From Phoronis australis (lineage: Eukaryota > Phoronida > Phoronidae), in assembly GCA_002633005.1 (NCBI GenBank), contig NMRA01000624.1:173109-237108 (forward strand): a stretch of 64,000 nt of DNA, in the 5' to 3' direction. Shown one piece after another: positions 23,028 through 36,809 of this stretch; the stretch's first letter is position 1; every line of letters starts with the position of its first letter. The notes under the pieces were generated by a model, which searched no databases, had not been told where the DNA came from, and worked only from the letters and a program-made list of their open reading frames with translations. The position numbers and the translations under genes were made by a program.

Positions 23028-25413
23028 AGGGGGTTGCAGGGTGCGGGGGTCGAGGGTGTCAAAGGGGTTTCAGAATAAATGAGTTTTCGACTGGAAAACA
23101 GGTGGTGTCTGCTCTTCGTGGAATTACGTGAGATGACGGCGCTACACATTCAAAACTCCGCAAACCCATACGCTTACGATAAAAGCAATGAACCTTCCCC
23201 AGCTGCTTTCTCACCCAGTGGTGACTATACATCGACGAAAAAAGGCCGAACTGTTCAGATGTAACCTGCCCAACCTCTAAAAATCCTCTAATGTCCCTCC
23301 TGATCTGGACATGGCTACCTCCATTCCTTTGCAGACGTCCTGTAATGCTGCCATATAATAATGAAGTGGCCAATCACAGGTACGACATATTGGTAACCAG
23401 ATTTCTCCACTGCACACAGTTTAAACCTTGCCGTCAAAAGATATCTGTAATCTTAGTTTCATACAGTCCAAATAACTACATGTCATAACAATCACTAAAG
23501 TGAAAAAAAAATGTTTAATAAATTGCGAGGTGGTATATTCCTTAATTCTCAAAAATTTCAATGTAATTTTCAAATGTCCTGTCAATCAGATGTATCGTGT
23601 CAAACTCTTCCATGCTCTTGATTCTATTGTTGGCGTCAACTCAATTTAGCACACCTTACCTAATAATCAATTTTCATTTTAGTCTCATGGGTCGCATCAA
23701 CTTAATTTGGATATGAGTATGTTTAATAGATATAATATCCACTTTAATTTATACTGTAACAGCAAATTCTATTTTAGCTACAATACTCAGTAATATTGTC
23801 TCTGTGTTGGTATGTGTTTTTTAATCAGGTTTTTATACCACAGGAATTGTGTTTTGTAATTTTAACATCTGTCAGTAGTCATCTTTTTAAAAAAACATAA
23901 ATCTATAAATTTTGTTGTTGTTATTGTGATTGTTAATCTGCCTGTATTTAATGTTATGGATTTGCAGGCAGAAATTGCATCACGTTTTGTTTATGTATTT
24001 TTTTCAAATGAAATCATTAGACGTCTACCAAAAAAATGACGTCACACGAGCGTCACGAAACTGTGGCAGAGGTCGTTTTTCCGAAGATGTACGTGCACAT
24101 ATTTTGGATAACTCTAACAGGTTAGTCTTTTATTATACAAATATATTCAGACTCATGTGACTTAACCGAATAAGAATCAACTCGCTGCAAAACCGGTCAA
24201 AAACTGCAACGCAACACAAAAATAATGCGCAAGCCCATGCAAAATTTGCGTGCAAACGGACGAACTGGTGTTATGCGAGTACGGTAAATTCGAAACATTG
24301 TCGACATAGTGTTGAAAAATGGCTGCCAAAAATGTCAACCTTTGCAATTTGTATATGTGCACAGCAGGACAGGGACGTTTTGGTATTGGGTACAACAAAG
24401 GCATATCCGTAAGGTGTGTTGAAATTGTGTATCAGTGCTAGAGTTACCAAAGGACAAATGCGTTTAAGTTCGGCTAAGGGTTTTGACTATCGCTTACACC
24501 TGATTACACGGCGGTAAATAATTTCCAATAATAAGACAAGTAATAACTACTGAGTCGACTCCATCTGAAGATGTGATACACAATTTCAGTAAAATTGTCT
24601 GTGTTTGTCAAGTCATTCTTCTTCAAAAAACTTCAGACCTATTGGTGTTTTAAATAATTTATTTTTCAATGTGAAACAAATTCTGATTAATTAAATATCA
24701 ACTCTTTTATTCAAATACCATTTTCCAGTTTTCTGTCCCTAATAGCACAGTGCGAGAGCGCGTTTATAGACGTCGGGCAGGATACTATTTATTAGGATGA
24801 GATGGTCAAAATTACATTGTACATGTAGGCTCGCATAAGCACTGGAGTATTGAAACACTAAATGTTCGTGTGAGAGTTGCCTCACTAGTTATTCTAATGC
24901 ATTGATTAGTTCGTGTCGTGTTTCAGCCACGACCCCTCTTGTGACCCCGACTGAAGGTAGGTGTAAATCAGTCTATTCGCCATTTTGTGTAACCGAGTTG
25001 GTGCTGGTTGTTTATTTCTTCATAGAGAAATTCCTGAAAGAATTATTTCACTGCCAAAAGTTTATGTCTTATAGATAAGTAGAGCACACGCCGGGGCATT
25101 TTGTTACCAACTGGGTCATACATGTAAATTAACTTGTTGTAGTGTGTTTCACACGCACCTGTATTCAGCGTTGATCTTCAGTAGTTGCAGATGAGGCTTG
25201 GGCGCCAAGTCTTGTTGTTTGAAACTGTCTGATGGGGAACTGGAAGTGTCGTAACATTGAATAGATTGTGCAGAGCGTTCTCATCTAGGTTATATAAGTC
25301 CAGACTGACCAGTCCACAATCAATCTGTTCATTGGTTTTCCACACAGTCTTCAAACTGGTAAACTTATTCTGTATTGCCTAAAACGCCCTTAGAATCACA
25401 ACATAACAAATCA
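23028..25413. repeat. 2.39-kb tandem duplication, copy 2
   Basis: Starts AGGGGGTTGCAGGGTGCGGG directly after the N at 23027, inside the G-rich repeat, and ends AACATAACAAATCA before unique sequence. The abrupt start and the N suggest a contig join. Confidence 0.95.
24927..24956 (+). CDS. Candidate 30-nt Thr/Pro linker microexon, second copy
   Basis: Identical to the microexon at 22540-22569, with the same TTTCAG acceptor and GTAGGT donor. If the tandem duplication is an assembly artefact, only one of the two exists in the genome. Confidence 0.4.
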
Positions 25414-25859
25414 ACTAAATATATGTACGCAACTGTCCAGAAATCATCCACATGCTAGTCTGCGTCGTTACATGTAAATGGAAATGACCTCAGATTATCT
25501 ATCGAAAAAAGTTACCCCCTTGGCTGAACACAGACTTATACTAGCGTATAAACGCGTTAAAATGTTAGAGCAACGCGATAAATTGTCACTTGCAGACAAG
25601 TCTCACGTTTAAACTGGAACGTATGCAAACTTGAATACAATTGGAACACAAATTGTTGGCCACGTTTCCTGTTCGTTCATCAAAAAATCCTCCAGATGGC
25701 AATGTAAAAAGTAACTTCCTAAAATTGCACCTAGATGGCATCACTTTACGGGGTAAGAGCACAATTGGCAGAGTTCGAGGCCACCTTTAGTTTAAACAAA
25801 TTTTCATTGTATTAACAATAAATTTTGACTTGTGACGAAAAACTGATAGCGTTTTACAG
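25414..25859. other. Intron sequence before ShKT exon B
   Basis: No coding seen. The last part (AAAACTGATAGCGTTTTACAG) resembles the conserved acceptor context of the other ShKT exons. Confidence 0.5.
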
Positions 25860-26000
25860 CATCCCGACCGTGTTTGGATAAACTCGAAGACTGTTCTTCT
25901 CACGGAGATGTCGACACACTCTGCACAAAGTATAAAGGGTGGTCAATTGTCAACTGCGAAGCTTACTGCGGCTTTTGCAAAAGACCGTCAACAACCACAG
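25860..26000 (+). CDS. ShKT domain exon B
   Basis: A 141-nt exon, phase 1-1, with acceptor GCGTTTTACAG. It reads SRPCLDKLEDC, then GDVDTLCTKYKGW, then VNCEAYCGFCKRP and a Ser-Thr-Thr-Thr tail. All six cysteines are in family order. The donor GTACTG keeps the phase but is weaker than GTAAGT, which occurs five bases further on and would break the frame. The following intron resembles those after exons D, E and G (GAAGCGATC then TGAATGGA), so the unit was duplicated with its flanks. The role is a secreted disulfide-bonded module in a multi-domain protein. Confidence 0.85.
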
Positions 26001-27712
26001 GTACTGTAAGTGTGAAGCGATCGTCTGGGTTCTGAATGGACAAAAGTTTCTCGAATTCTTTGGTAATGTGAACGTTTAAAGACGCTCATAGGAATAACCA
26101 GCCATAGCCGAATTCAACATGTATGCACGTACATGTATATAGAAGAAGTATACATATCCGAATTCATGCGTTTTTGTGGAAATCGTTTATTAAAGTATTT
26201 TATAATGAGGCGTATGCAGCTAAGATTCACTCGTATGTTGAGGTCGGTGTCTTGTTTGCAGGCACACCACTTGGTGAGGATGCAGAAACATACGTTGCCC
26301 GTGGAATACAATTTTTTGCGAGCAATTATTCGAAGTGATGTCTCAAATAAGATGTCTTGTTATGCGTGACGCATTTTCTACTTAAAATGCATCTACTGAG
26401 GAATAATAGGTAGCAGTACATTTCAGTAACGAACTGCAGATTGTTTAATGTTTTATGTTCGTTGAAAGAAAGAAAGCTAGTAAATTGTTAATTGAATCGG
26501 ACCTCAATAGTGTATCAACACGTTTGTTTGTCTTAAACCTGTTAATTTTACCTTCCCATTAAAACCAGGTAAAGTGGTAACACTTTTCAACTGAAATCGA
26601 CTGAGATTAAATTCAAGTTGCAGCTTGAACACGTGAATGTACATGTATGCTCTACATCTAAGACTTTTTGAACCCTTTAGCAAAAGTCTTCACACTTTTA
26701 TAACCGGCAGGCAAACGAATTTGAAAGCTTTCTGAGAAATTCCATATCACTTACAGCAATCTGGGCTCAAAATAAGGATCTTAGAAAGAAAATCAGTCAA
26801 GTGATTACACTTGTGAGGACTGCCTAAACTTTAACGCTCTGGTAATCTATATATACATGTACCTGTACGGCTACAAACGATGATAAAATTAGCATAAACC
26901 GCAGGCATAGTCCAAAGCTCACAATACTATGCTCATATTTACATGCAGAACAATGTGGTAGTGTCCAAAATCAAGAGTTTTAATGAATTTTAATTATTTG
27001 GGTATTTCGCAATTAGCCGCGTAATGCCAAGTTTTACTCGTATGTGCATTGTGGTATCTTTTGTACAAAAACATTCCTTGTTGACCATCCATCACGTTTC
27101 AGTGTCCGTGGAACACGATTTTACCCGACTCTGTGGGAGCAATCACCCGAAATGATATCTCAGACATATTACTAGACAAGCGAGTCGCCCCAGACATGGC
27201 ATGTCTGGGTCGACACACTTGCCTAGTGATATGTGCAGTATAGCACTGTAACCAATATCAAGGAGTAGGGACACCAGTCTAATTCAATAACAACATGTTG
27301 CAAATTTATTGTTTCATATTCAGTGAAAGATAAACAAGCGAGTACATTATTAATTGGACTGAACTTGAATAATCGTATAATGTTTGGAAATGTAAATCGA
27401 ACCGTTTGATTATTACTCAATATGAGTTCTAGATAGAAAGGTGCTGGCAATTAACAAAGGCATGTCTATGATCACACACCAAGCAAAGAATTCAAAGGGA
27501 AACAGTCAACGAAAATTCAAATCAAAACAAGTATCAATAAACGTATTCTCATCTAAGGCATAAATTCAGTGGACTGCACGATATTACAGTTTATTAATCG
27601 TCTATTCGGAGATTGTAATACGTCCAATTTGACTCACTATTTTCATTTTCATGACTATGTTCATTTTCAACATCTATGTTCATTATAACTGTATAAAAGC
27701 AATAAAGAGAGC

Positions 27713-27758
<46 letters not shown>

Positions 27759-28061
27759 TTATAAATAGCAATAGTTTTAGTTGTAGCAACAGAAACAGCA
27801 GCAGTAGCAGCAGTAGTAGTAATAAAAAACAAAAATAACTGTAACGAACTCAACAAAGATATTAATAACATTCGTTCATAGACAATGGAAAATTCAACAA
27901 TGTGTTATAAGAAATCGATATTGCCAAGAGTTTTTCGCCACCTCAGAGCCTCAAAGAAGGTGGTGGTAAGACGAGCTCGATGCTAACGTAAGTTAACACG
28001 AGTTTTCGCTGAATTGGCAATATCTTTGATCATGTAGCGCTCAACTGATGACGTTTTACAG
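26001..28061. other. Intron with (AAT)n microsatellite
   Basis: Unit-specific intron with no coding seen. An (AAT)n tract at about 27712-27758 is followed by a GTAGCAACAG-type run. The end carries the acceptor context TGATGACGTTTTACAG. Confidence 0.55.
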
Positions 28062-28202
28062 GACCGAAACCGTGTGTGGATAAAGTAGAAAACTGTGGTT
28101 CTTACGGACACGTCAGCACACTGTGCACGAGGTATAGAAGTTGGGCAAGTGTAAACTGCGAAGCTTACTGCGGCTTTTGTATAGGACGGTCAACAGCGAC
28201 AG
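28062..28202 (+). CDS. ShKT domain exon C
   Basis: A 141-nt exon, phase 1-1, with acceptor GACGTTTTACAG and a strong donor GTGAGT. It reads PKPCVDKVENC, then YGHVSTLCTRYRSW, then VNCEAYCGFCIGR and a short Ser-Thr-Ala-Thr tail. Six cysteines are intact. It lies only 1.7 kb upstream of exon D, the tightest spacing in the array, and the two have similar C-terminal halves. No sign of decay. Confidence 0.88.
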
Positions 28203-29899
28203 GTGAGTGAGAGGATATCAATTGGACTGTGCATTGAAACGGCTAGCTTTTACTGCTTTACAGGTGAGATTTAATTTAGTAATTCGTGTTCATTGCAATC
28301 ATGCTTGTGGTGGTTGGATATTGCTCTTGCGAATGGTGAAGTGAATTTCATTGAAACGCTGTAATGCATATAATTTGTGGGTTATCTGGGTGCAGAATCG
28401 ACGTCATAACATGTTGGGCACATCCATATATGCTCAGTCCTCCACCTCAGAAGCTCACGCAGAACACCTAGACTAACTGTTCCAGTAAGATGCTGATTCT
28501 GGATTTTCCGCCAGATTCCTCTTATTGTAGACTTTGATGCGGTTCTCTTGTCTACACCAAACTGTCACAATCTTTCGACTGTTTCCCCAGTTTCCTCTTC
28601 CCGCTTCTCATCCAGAGCAGTAAGCACCTTTGCCTCACCCATCTCCAAGGCTCACTCCCGCAACTTTGTCAGCCCTTTTGTTACCGACAACTCTTGCATG
28701 ACCCGGCGAAAAAATACAGACAAGGGATTCCAGGTGGGTTTTATGTGGCTCTGCTGTAGTTCGCGCAACATGCTTTGTGAGTCTGTCACAATGGCCGTCC
28801 TGTGAATTTTTGCGAGCATAGCCATCTTAAGTTTACCGCGATTATGCTGAACTTCTTGTTAAAGTTATCGGACTAATGAGTTACAGTACAGTACCCACGA
28901 GAGATACGTTCGGCGAATAGTTTACTGTGGTAGTTATTTTGGAATTTTCGGTTGAAAGAAAAGAAGTTCGCTTTGTGCACTGTTCCACCGAATCGTTATC
29001 CCAAGAATGCTGTCCATTTTCACAAGGCTTTACCGTTTCTTGTGATGGTGTAGATGTTCCGGGGCATTATTTTCTGATTCCTCGCTTCACTGCCGTGGGT
29101 TCAACCTAGATGTTTTAAGCCCTGCACACTGACGTCCAAACAGGTACATGTAACAAGAGACGTCTTCTTAGGCCCATTACTGTTTCATGCGAATAGTTCT
29201 CGTTATGTTTCACGATATCCTCTTCAATCCATTATGCTACTTTTCTCTAATAATATCGACAACCATACTTGTCGTTGTCGTCGTCCTCTCTGTCGATCAT
29301 TGTTGCGTTTCGCCACATGTCGATCTCTAAACTGCACTCATTTTCATCTCTAGCTTTTAATTCCCAATCGATGCGTGTATATATATATCAGTTCGCGGTA
29401 GAAAGGTGGTGGCAATTCACAAAGGCATGTCTATCATCAAAAATCGAATTATATCTCAAAGTAAAACAGGCAACCAACGTTGGAATAATATAGGTGTTAA
29501 TGAACATTTTCCCACTTAAGATCGAAACACCCTGAACCTCATTAATCTATTGTGTATTAACGTCTTTTGAGATAGTGTACTAGGTCTTTTTCTACATGCA
29601 TTTGTTTTCGTTTTGATGACCACGTTCATTCTAAGCCTTTCGCCCCCTATAATAATAATAACGATTAAAGTTATAACTTCTAGAAATTCAGAAAGAGTAT
29701 TTTAATATTAAAATAACATTCAAAACAATAACAATTATTTTTTACTACATTTCAAAGAATTAAACATCGCAACTTGCTTTTTCAATACTTCAGAGAAGGT
29801 GAAGGTAAGTTGAGCTCTCAGCCACCGCGGGATAACACGAGTTTTCACTGAATTAACTGTAAATTTTATAACGTAGCGATTTTCTGGTGACGTTTACAG
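28203..29899. other. Intron between ShKT exons C and D
   Basis: A C-rich open stretch at about 28548-28805 reads out of context and has no recognised domain. It may be an inserted repeat fragment. From about 29070 the sequence resembles other units (CTCGCTTCACTGCCGTGGGTTC, compare 35655 and 44098). Confidence 0.45.
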
Positions 29900-30037
29900 C
29901 AGCCCGACCGTGTTTGAATAAAGCCGACAACTGTGCTTCTTACGGATCCGTCGACACACTCTGCACGAGGTATAAAAGTTGGGCAAGTGAAAACTGTGAA
30001 GCTTACTGCGGATTTTGCATAGGGCAATCAACGACAG
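29900..30037 (+). CDS. ShKT domain exon D
   Basis: A 138-nt exon, phase 1-1, with acceptor ACGTTTACAG and donor GTAAGT. It reads ARPCLNKADNCASYG, then VDTLCTRYKSW, then ENCEAYCGFCIGQ and Ser-Thr-Thr. All six cysteines are present. This is close to a consensus of the seven copies. Reading through the donor stays open for another 35 codons, giving a long apparent ORF, but the intron start (GTAAGTGTGAGGAGATCACC) is conserved in exons A and B and marks the real boundary. Confidence 0.88.
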
Positions 30038-33000
30038 GTAAGTGTGAGGAGATCACCTATGTTTTGAATGGAAACGGAATCTTAAATCTTCTGTTAGTTT
30101 ACACGGATAGAAGCGATAAAACATGTAAGTTTAGCAGTAACTGAAGCCATAACTAGATTTGCATGTAGGAATGCGTACCAATATCCTAATCAAGCGTTTT
30201 ATGACCATTTATTATTTGAGCGTTTCGCGATGAGAGGCATGGTTGCAAACTTTATACGTATGTGAATGTTGGTGTCCTTAATTGTAGAGGCATATTCTTT
30301 GTTGAGGATACAGGAGGATTCAGTGTCTGTGGAATTTTTGGGACTCGAGAGCTTATTTCCTAAATGATATCTCAGATTAGATGTTCTATCCAGCTTGCCT
30401 CACGTGCGCACTAATATGTAACAATTCAGTGACGTTCTGCAAAGTTTCCTTCGGTGAAAGATAAACAAACGAGTAATATATTATCAATTAAATCGGCCAT
30501 GAATAGAGCAAAAAAATTGGAAACAAAACTTAACTGAAAGTGACTGTGCCTAAAATGAAGTTGCCTATAAAACACGTGTATATGCACTTGATCTAAGTGT
30601 TTTTCCAAACCCGTTTTGCGAGACTATTGTTACTGACAGGCAAAAGACACCAATGCCGGGTTGCATGAAACAGTCCCAATTAGGGACTCAAAAAAGTTCC
30701 CTAAATCTTTTTCCTGTTTGCGTCTTTGTTTACCCACAGATGTAATCGTTTCCTGTCATTTAATCTTTATCATGATCTCCCCTTTTGATTAAAGACATTT
30801 TATAACAATATCAATAAAATTGAGCCCTGAATTCAATGAAAATAACTAGGCACATGGTCCTTAAGTTAGGAGTTTTGCATGAAGAGATCCCTATACATGT
30901 AAATTTTCGATAATATTGAGAATTCAACGTCCAGTTCACTCTCGATTTGTATGGAAGCCAAAACTTGACTTAGTAATGAAACTAAAACAGCATCAGAAAG
31001 GACAGTCAGTGTTTTCACAAGTCCACAAACACGCAGTGGATTTTGGGAACTTAGCCGAGTCCCAGTTTGGGACTATTTCATTCAACCGGCAACTGAGTTC
31101 CTTGCTAATTTTCATATCTGCAGATCTTACGACATTTTTTATCAAAATCAGGAGTCTACCAGAAAGGAAACCAGTCAGTCATTCAGTCAGGGTACAATGA
31201 GTGCAGTAATTTGGTGGCTCTACCATCAAGAATGTTTTACATGTACATGTATGTACACTCACACACACGCACACACACACGCACACACATACATGTACAT
31301 ATAAATGCAGATATAGTTAAGTAGTTATACGTATACAGCTACATCTACATCTACTGATACATGTTTGTGTATACATATAAACATACCCACATTCATATAT
31401 TGCTTACATACAGAGTACGTGATCTTCATGCATAAGTATTTAATGGTTGTATTATTAATATTGAAATAGAATTTAAGAAAGACATTCTTTTGTAGCTATG
31501 TTCCATATTTAGCTAACCCCTTTTTCTTCAATGATGTAATTTCACACAGCGATATTCAACATACATGTATGAGCCACAAACAATACTGTCCAACACGTAG
31601 ATACTGGCATAAACGAGATCCGGTATGGACTGATCGGCGAGTGCACGTCAGTTATGGGTAGTGGAACAGGACAATGTAATTTCCACTACGTTTCGTTTGG
31701 ACACTGTGTTGAATATATCTTCTCCAGAAGTGGAGTAATATGAGGAGTAATACTTTTTCCTGTTATATTTTTTCATCTTCATCGTGGAAGTTTTCATCTC
31801 CAACGGCCACGACATCCATTGCTTTTCACTCCTCTCCACTAATGTCACAACATAGGCCATAAACACCTTTATTGTGGCATATTGTGTTTTGCAATTTTTT
31901 GATTTTCTGCATTCCTGTGTTTTTATTACGATTTTAATTCATCATGCCTCTTTGTCGTTGTCGACGTCGTTGTTACTGACATGGCTTAAGTCGGCTTTAA
32001 ACTGTGTAACGATCAATTAATCTGAAATTACTCATACAACCGAGTTCATCATGTTGGCTTAAAAAACCATGTTTAATAGTTAAACCAGTACTGCTTTATT
32101 CGCTGTGCGGACCAGGGATCGTGTTAAATGTGCTACTGGGGCAACAGAAATTGGAATTCAGTATGAAAAATGAAACAGTGTTTGATAAGATCGCAGATGA
32201 TGTTCCCCATCCTCAATGGTTACGACTACGACGCCTGCACGTTCAATGGGTTTTTGTTGAGTCATAATTACACATTCGAAGCTTAACCGTCTACTTTTAT
32301 ATTTACATCGTCGAAGGTTGAAATTAGTCCTCCTTGCAGAATTGTGTACAGTAGGTGATGCAAACTGCGGAACCGTGTAGCTGCCCAATTGAACACACGA
32401 AGTACATGTACTGTATAACGTACACATCTTAATTCAGGTTCAACCTAGATCGGACCAGGTCTAAAGATAAACCTGATATCAGATCTGAGGAATATAAAAC
32501 TCGATGGTGAAATTGAAACTGATTTCGGTTATGTTTGAACAGGATTCAAACCAGGTTTAATTATACAACTGATTTCAATGTTAAAGCACCTTTGGGAATA
32601 AAAATTATCTCTAAAATTACTGTGAGTAAAATGTATGATTACCAACATAACCTTTCAACCACCTTTGTTTATTCGGCTGATTACGTCCACTTTGACCCGA
32701 AATTTCCATTTTCACTTGTTAGATCAATTTTGAATCCTGAAATAAATATTTACCCGTTAGGTCAAATTTGAACCATTGACATGTTCTTGGGATCAGGTTA
32801 TTTTGCGAGGTGTTTTTGTTTAATTGGCCCTATACATGTATGTATACTCAAATGGTACTATGTTTGTCATAACCGTCCTCCATGTATATAACCACAGCCC
32901 AATCAACTAATGTATTTTCCGTTACCTCGACAGCGTGTAGCTACAATGTACAAAACACACATGTGCCTATTTCAGTGCAGATCTATACACTACGTTCAAA

Positions 33001-35219
33001 TCGTGAACATTTTTCAGATGTAATAAAAACTTGCCGCACTTGCTCGTGTTCGGTATCATCATATGGTCATGGAATAAAAAATCCGAAATATAATTTTACG
33101 ACAACAAATGCAAAAAACGTACCGAGAGTGGCGTACATGAAGTAATATCCCACGAGGCATTATTCCGCATTTCGATACGAGGAATAATGTCGTATTTATC
33201 CCATCCGCTTCGAATTCCTAAGTTTCTTTCAGTTTTTCGCAAATTTTATGCTTCACTCTGACAGTTCACTTGGCGGATCGCGTATGTACATGTATGTACT
33301 TGCGTGTTAGGTTGAAAGTTTTCTTTAGTAAAAGAAACAGTTGTAAATGTAACGACTTGTTACTTGAAAATAGATAACAAAGATGAAAACAAGGGTAACT
33401 TTGCATTGAACTTGTAACATCGCCTGAAAATAGTTCAATAACAACAATATGTGATATTGACGACGAATCGGAGCCTGAGTTGCAGACGATATAATATATA
33501 GAAATTGAAATATAATTGTCATATAAGTAACAGTCCTGTTCCAGGTGTTACGATTGAGACCTGGTGGCACGCTAAGTGGTATTTACACTGCTACAATTGA
33601 ATTATTTTAAGCTATTTTCCGAAACATTGATGATCTAACCGGCTAACGACGTCGAGTCGACATTGACCTACATTTTGAACCTTCAGGTTCAGAGGTCAAT
33701 GTTGAAGTAGTGCAGGAGATGAATACGGAAAACATTATTACTTGGCCGTATTTCCTCGACAGATTCAACGCGTATCGGATAAAAATATTACTAACTCTCA
33801 ATGTCAAAATACTATGTTATGTGGACTTTAACTTTGTGATCATGAAATATCAACTAATTGGCTAGCCAGCCAGCTAGCTGTATGAAGACTGTCGTCAAAA
33901 CATCTAGGTACCATTGTGTGTATTTTTTCCGTAGACATCGGAATTGCACACAGCCAGGGTAGTTCTGCTCTACCCCCTCGCCGTGAAACTTGTATCAACA
34001 TGTAAAGCTAAAGACCGGACGGGGTACATGCAAAGTCTGGGAATCAACAGACACTCACCTTGCCCGTTGCAGCCGTTTTTAACAGTGAAAAACAATGCAA
34101 TAAACGTCATTTTTGCGAAACTCTCCGCCTTTTCTAACCATGTAAAGTATGTCGTCGTTTTGAAAACAATACGCTCGTGTTACGCGCACGCGCCATTTCC
34201 TAAATTTTTGCGACATCTCTCAGGAGATGGTGATAGCTTAGCAGCAGCAAAATTTCTTCTGAAATTCGTTTTTACGGTATCAAAATTCTAAAAACTTATA
34301 ATGAAGTGAAACCAGTTCGGATACTTTGTTGTGACATGTATGCAATCTCGTGAAACAACAACAGTTTATTGAAGAATTGGCGAAAAAAGAAACTGGTCAA
34401 TAGGTGACGCAATATTTCTTGGCGCCGAAAGCAGTCGCTAAATATCGCTCCACAATTTAGCAGCAGAATAACGGTAGAACGCCAGTTTTTCCAACACCGT
34501 TGAATAATTAAGTTTACTCAAGGAATACTGTAGTTTTTAATGACACTAATTTTGTGTCAGATTTTATCTTACCACTTTGTTACCCACATGGGTGCAAAGC
34601 TATATATTTATATACGGCTTTGTACCAAGGCTACCAACTGGCACGCTCTGTTAAAATCTCTCGTGTACATATACAATATGTGCCACGACCAGGGCCCAGG
34701 TTCTAATATTTTTACTCGAAATGGAACTAGAAATTATGTTTTCATTTTTCTGCTCTTTTTTGCGTACGCCTATCATAAGTGTCCATTCCTCTATCCTCGA
34801 GTACATAATGACTTACATGTACGTCTTAGTTGGCAGTTCATAAATCCAGCATTAAGGCTAAAAACTAGAAATTTTGAGTTTTTACTCGAGTTTGTGGTGC
34901 GAATACAAGGGTCATCAATTGCAAACTTGAACTAGAAACCCATATGCGCGAACTGCACTTATCTTGAGTTTGCACAAAAGTAGCAGAGAAATTGCCAGAA
35001 ACAATTTGGAGTTCGTTTCTAGTTCAGAGATTAGATTCCAGCTCCAGGATTTGTACTCAAGGCATTGACAACTGAAATAGTAATGTTAATATTTTAAGTA
35101 ACATGAAATTACACTTTAACTTGAATGCTTCTACATAGAGTATTTATCATAAGAAGACACGTTGATCACCCACTGTAACTCATTAGCGAGGTATGTACAC
35201 ACACGTATTATCGTTTCAG
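30038..35219. other. Long intron with decayed unit fragments
   Basis: No intact exon was supported. It holds an (AC)n tract at about 31256-31290 and a TACTGGC(A/G)TAAACGAGATCC segment (about 31603) shared with 43444. A degenerate ShKT-like relic lies at about 32918-33045, after the CTGATTACGTCCACTTTGAC landmark at 32678. Several open frames (33944, 34540) have no recognisable content. Confidence 0.5.
32918..33045 (+). pseudogene. Decayed ShKT-like exon in unit E
   Basis: Shares ACCTCGACAG near its start and GATGTAATAAAAAC near its end with the relics at 7758 and 40027, and follows the same upstream landmark. Little of the cysteine pattern survives. The call rests on position and flanking similarity. 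Confidence 0.35.
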
Positions 35220-35246
35220 TTCCCACAACGCTACCGACAAGTACAC
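35220..35246 (+). CDS. Candidate 27-nt Thr/Pro linker microexon
   Basis: The acceptor TCGTTTCAG is followed by 27 nt in phase 1-1 reading V-P-T-T-L-P-T-S-T, then a strong donor GTGAGT at 35247. A shorter 21-nt version ending before GTACAC would match its paralogues at 8268 and 40549. It lies about 1.6 kb before ShKT exon E and would supply a Thr-rich spacer. Confidence 0.5.
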
Positions 35247-36809
35247 GTGAGTATATGGAGTCACGCTTATTGCTATCAAAATCATAACATGCCTCAACTG
35301 TTTTACTGTATATTTGGTGAATTATTAAGCGATACGTGCCTCGAATTTTTGCTGTGCCACTAAATTCTTTGACAGTTTGTAAAAACGCATGTCACTCTTT
35401 TGATCTGATTGACATGGAAATTACAAAAATCTTTTATGATGAACGTATTTCGAGGGCTGCTTTTTATTGAAATTAACCGCAAAGTGATGTTGTGGTGTTT
35501 TTTTGATTTTTCGCTGCCACTTGAAGCAGAAGTTTCGGAAATTTGAAATGTTGAGTGGCCTCCTCAATCATTTTTCGACGCATGATATCCGTTTCTCATT
35601 ACAGACTTTTGTTGTTGTGATAGATAGTTCAGTAGATCTCATTTTTGACTTCATTCTTCGCTTCACCGCTGTTGGTTCACCAGCTATTGTACAGTGATGT
35701 CTTAAATCGTTTATGCCATCAATGAAACAGGTTTTCACGTCTAGAGCCCATATCTAAATTGCATGTACAATGTACGTTCTGAGAAATCCTCTGACGTCTG
35801 AGATATCTGCCTGACCCATTAGATCCATTTCTGACTACTTTGATATATTTTGTCCATTTTGATCCACAATGTTTTTTCTCGGATGTTCACAACCATCCTC
35901 GTCGTTGGCTTCATCATTTCCGTGGATCGCTTCTGTATTTCGCCACATCTCGTTCTCTCACTGGCTCTCATTTCCATCTCTGCCATTACATGCCAATTGC
36001 TATACGGTATCTGTTTGCTTCAAAAATACACTAGCACTTAAGGAAGGCGCGACTACGATCAAACATAAAATTAGAAACTCAAACAAATAATGTCAGCCCA
36101 AGGTTGAATAAAAATGAGTATTAAATAAACGTTTTCTCATCTTAGTCTTTAGTACCAAACGGAATGCATTAAAACATTGTACATTAACGCCTAATTATGC
36201 GTATAGGGGAGAACGTCCATTTTGACCAATTATTTCCAGCTTGATGACTATTTACATGTTTACCCAATGTGTCCATTATAATTGTATTAACAATAAAAAT
36301 AAAAACAATAATAATAATAATTACAACAAACTCACAACATATTATTTAATATCTATATATATACATTAAACAATCACAATTTCAACAATATATTTCTTCA
36401 TCAGCAATCCAATATTGCGAGTAGATTTGTTGTATACACTTCAGTGAAGGTGACGCAAACGTAAGCCAAAGGCCACCTTAAGTTACGACGAATTTTAATA
36501 GATTAAATTAATCTACACTAAGGTGACGTTGTGGTGGCTTCGAATAAAAGAATTTGTGTTTATAGTTAGGCTCTCGGGGTGCCCCAACGATCAGGTGACT
36601 TCGAGACAGCCACCAAAATGATCGAAATGTAATCACATAAACCAAAATGGAGCTTAATCAGTTGTTTCTATATACTTACCAACAGAACCTACTAAAATGT
36701 AGAATCGTGATATCCGTGTAATCAGTTGTGCATCTTTGTGACTATGTGCTTTGATTCTGAATTACTAATGAATTGTACGATTTAACGATCAACCAATGAC
36801 GTTTTGCAG
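35247..36809. other. Intron before ShKT exon E with shared unit landmarks
   Basis: Contains the block around GATGTTCACAACCATCCTCGTCG (about 35882) found in several units and the AAGGTGACG...GTGGCTTCGA block (about 36519) seen before exons A, F and G. Confidence 0.55.

Noticed and set aside
20573-23373. Repeated minus-strand ORF in both copies of the 2.39-kb duplication
   Set aside because: Conserved only because the DNA is duplicated; no domain is visible, and the frames differ at the ends.
29887-30144. 85-codon ORF starting at an ATG and running past ShKT exon D
   Set aside because: The start lies in intron upstream of the conserved acceptor and the end reads through the conserved donor; only 29900-30037 is exon.
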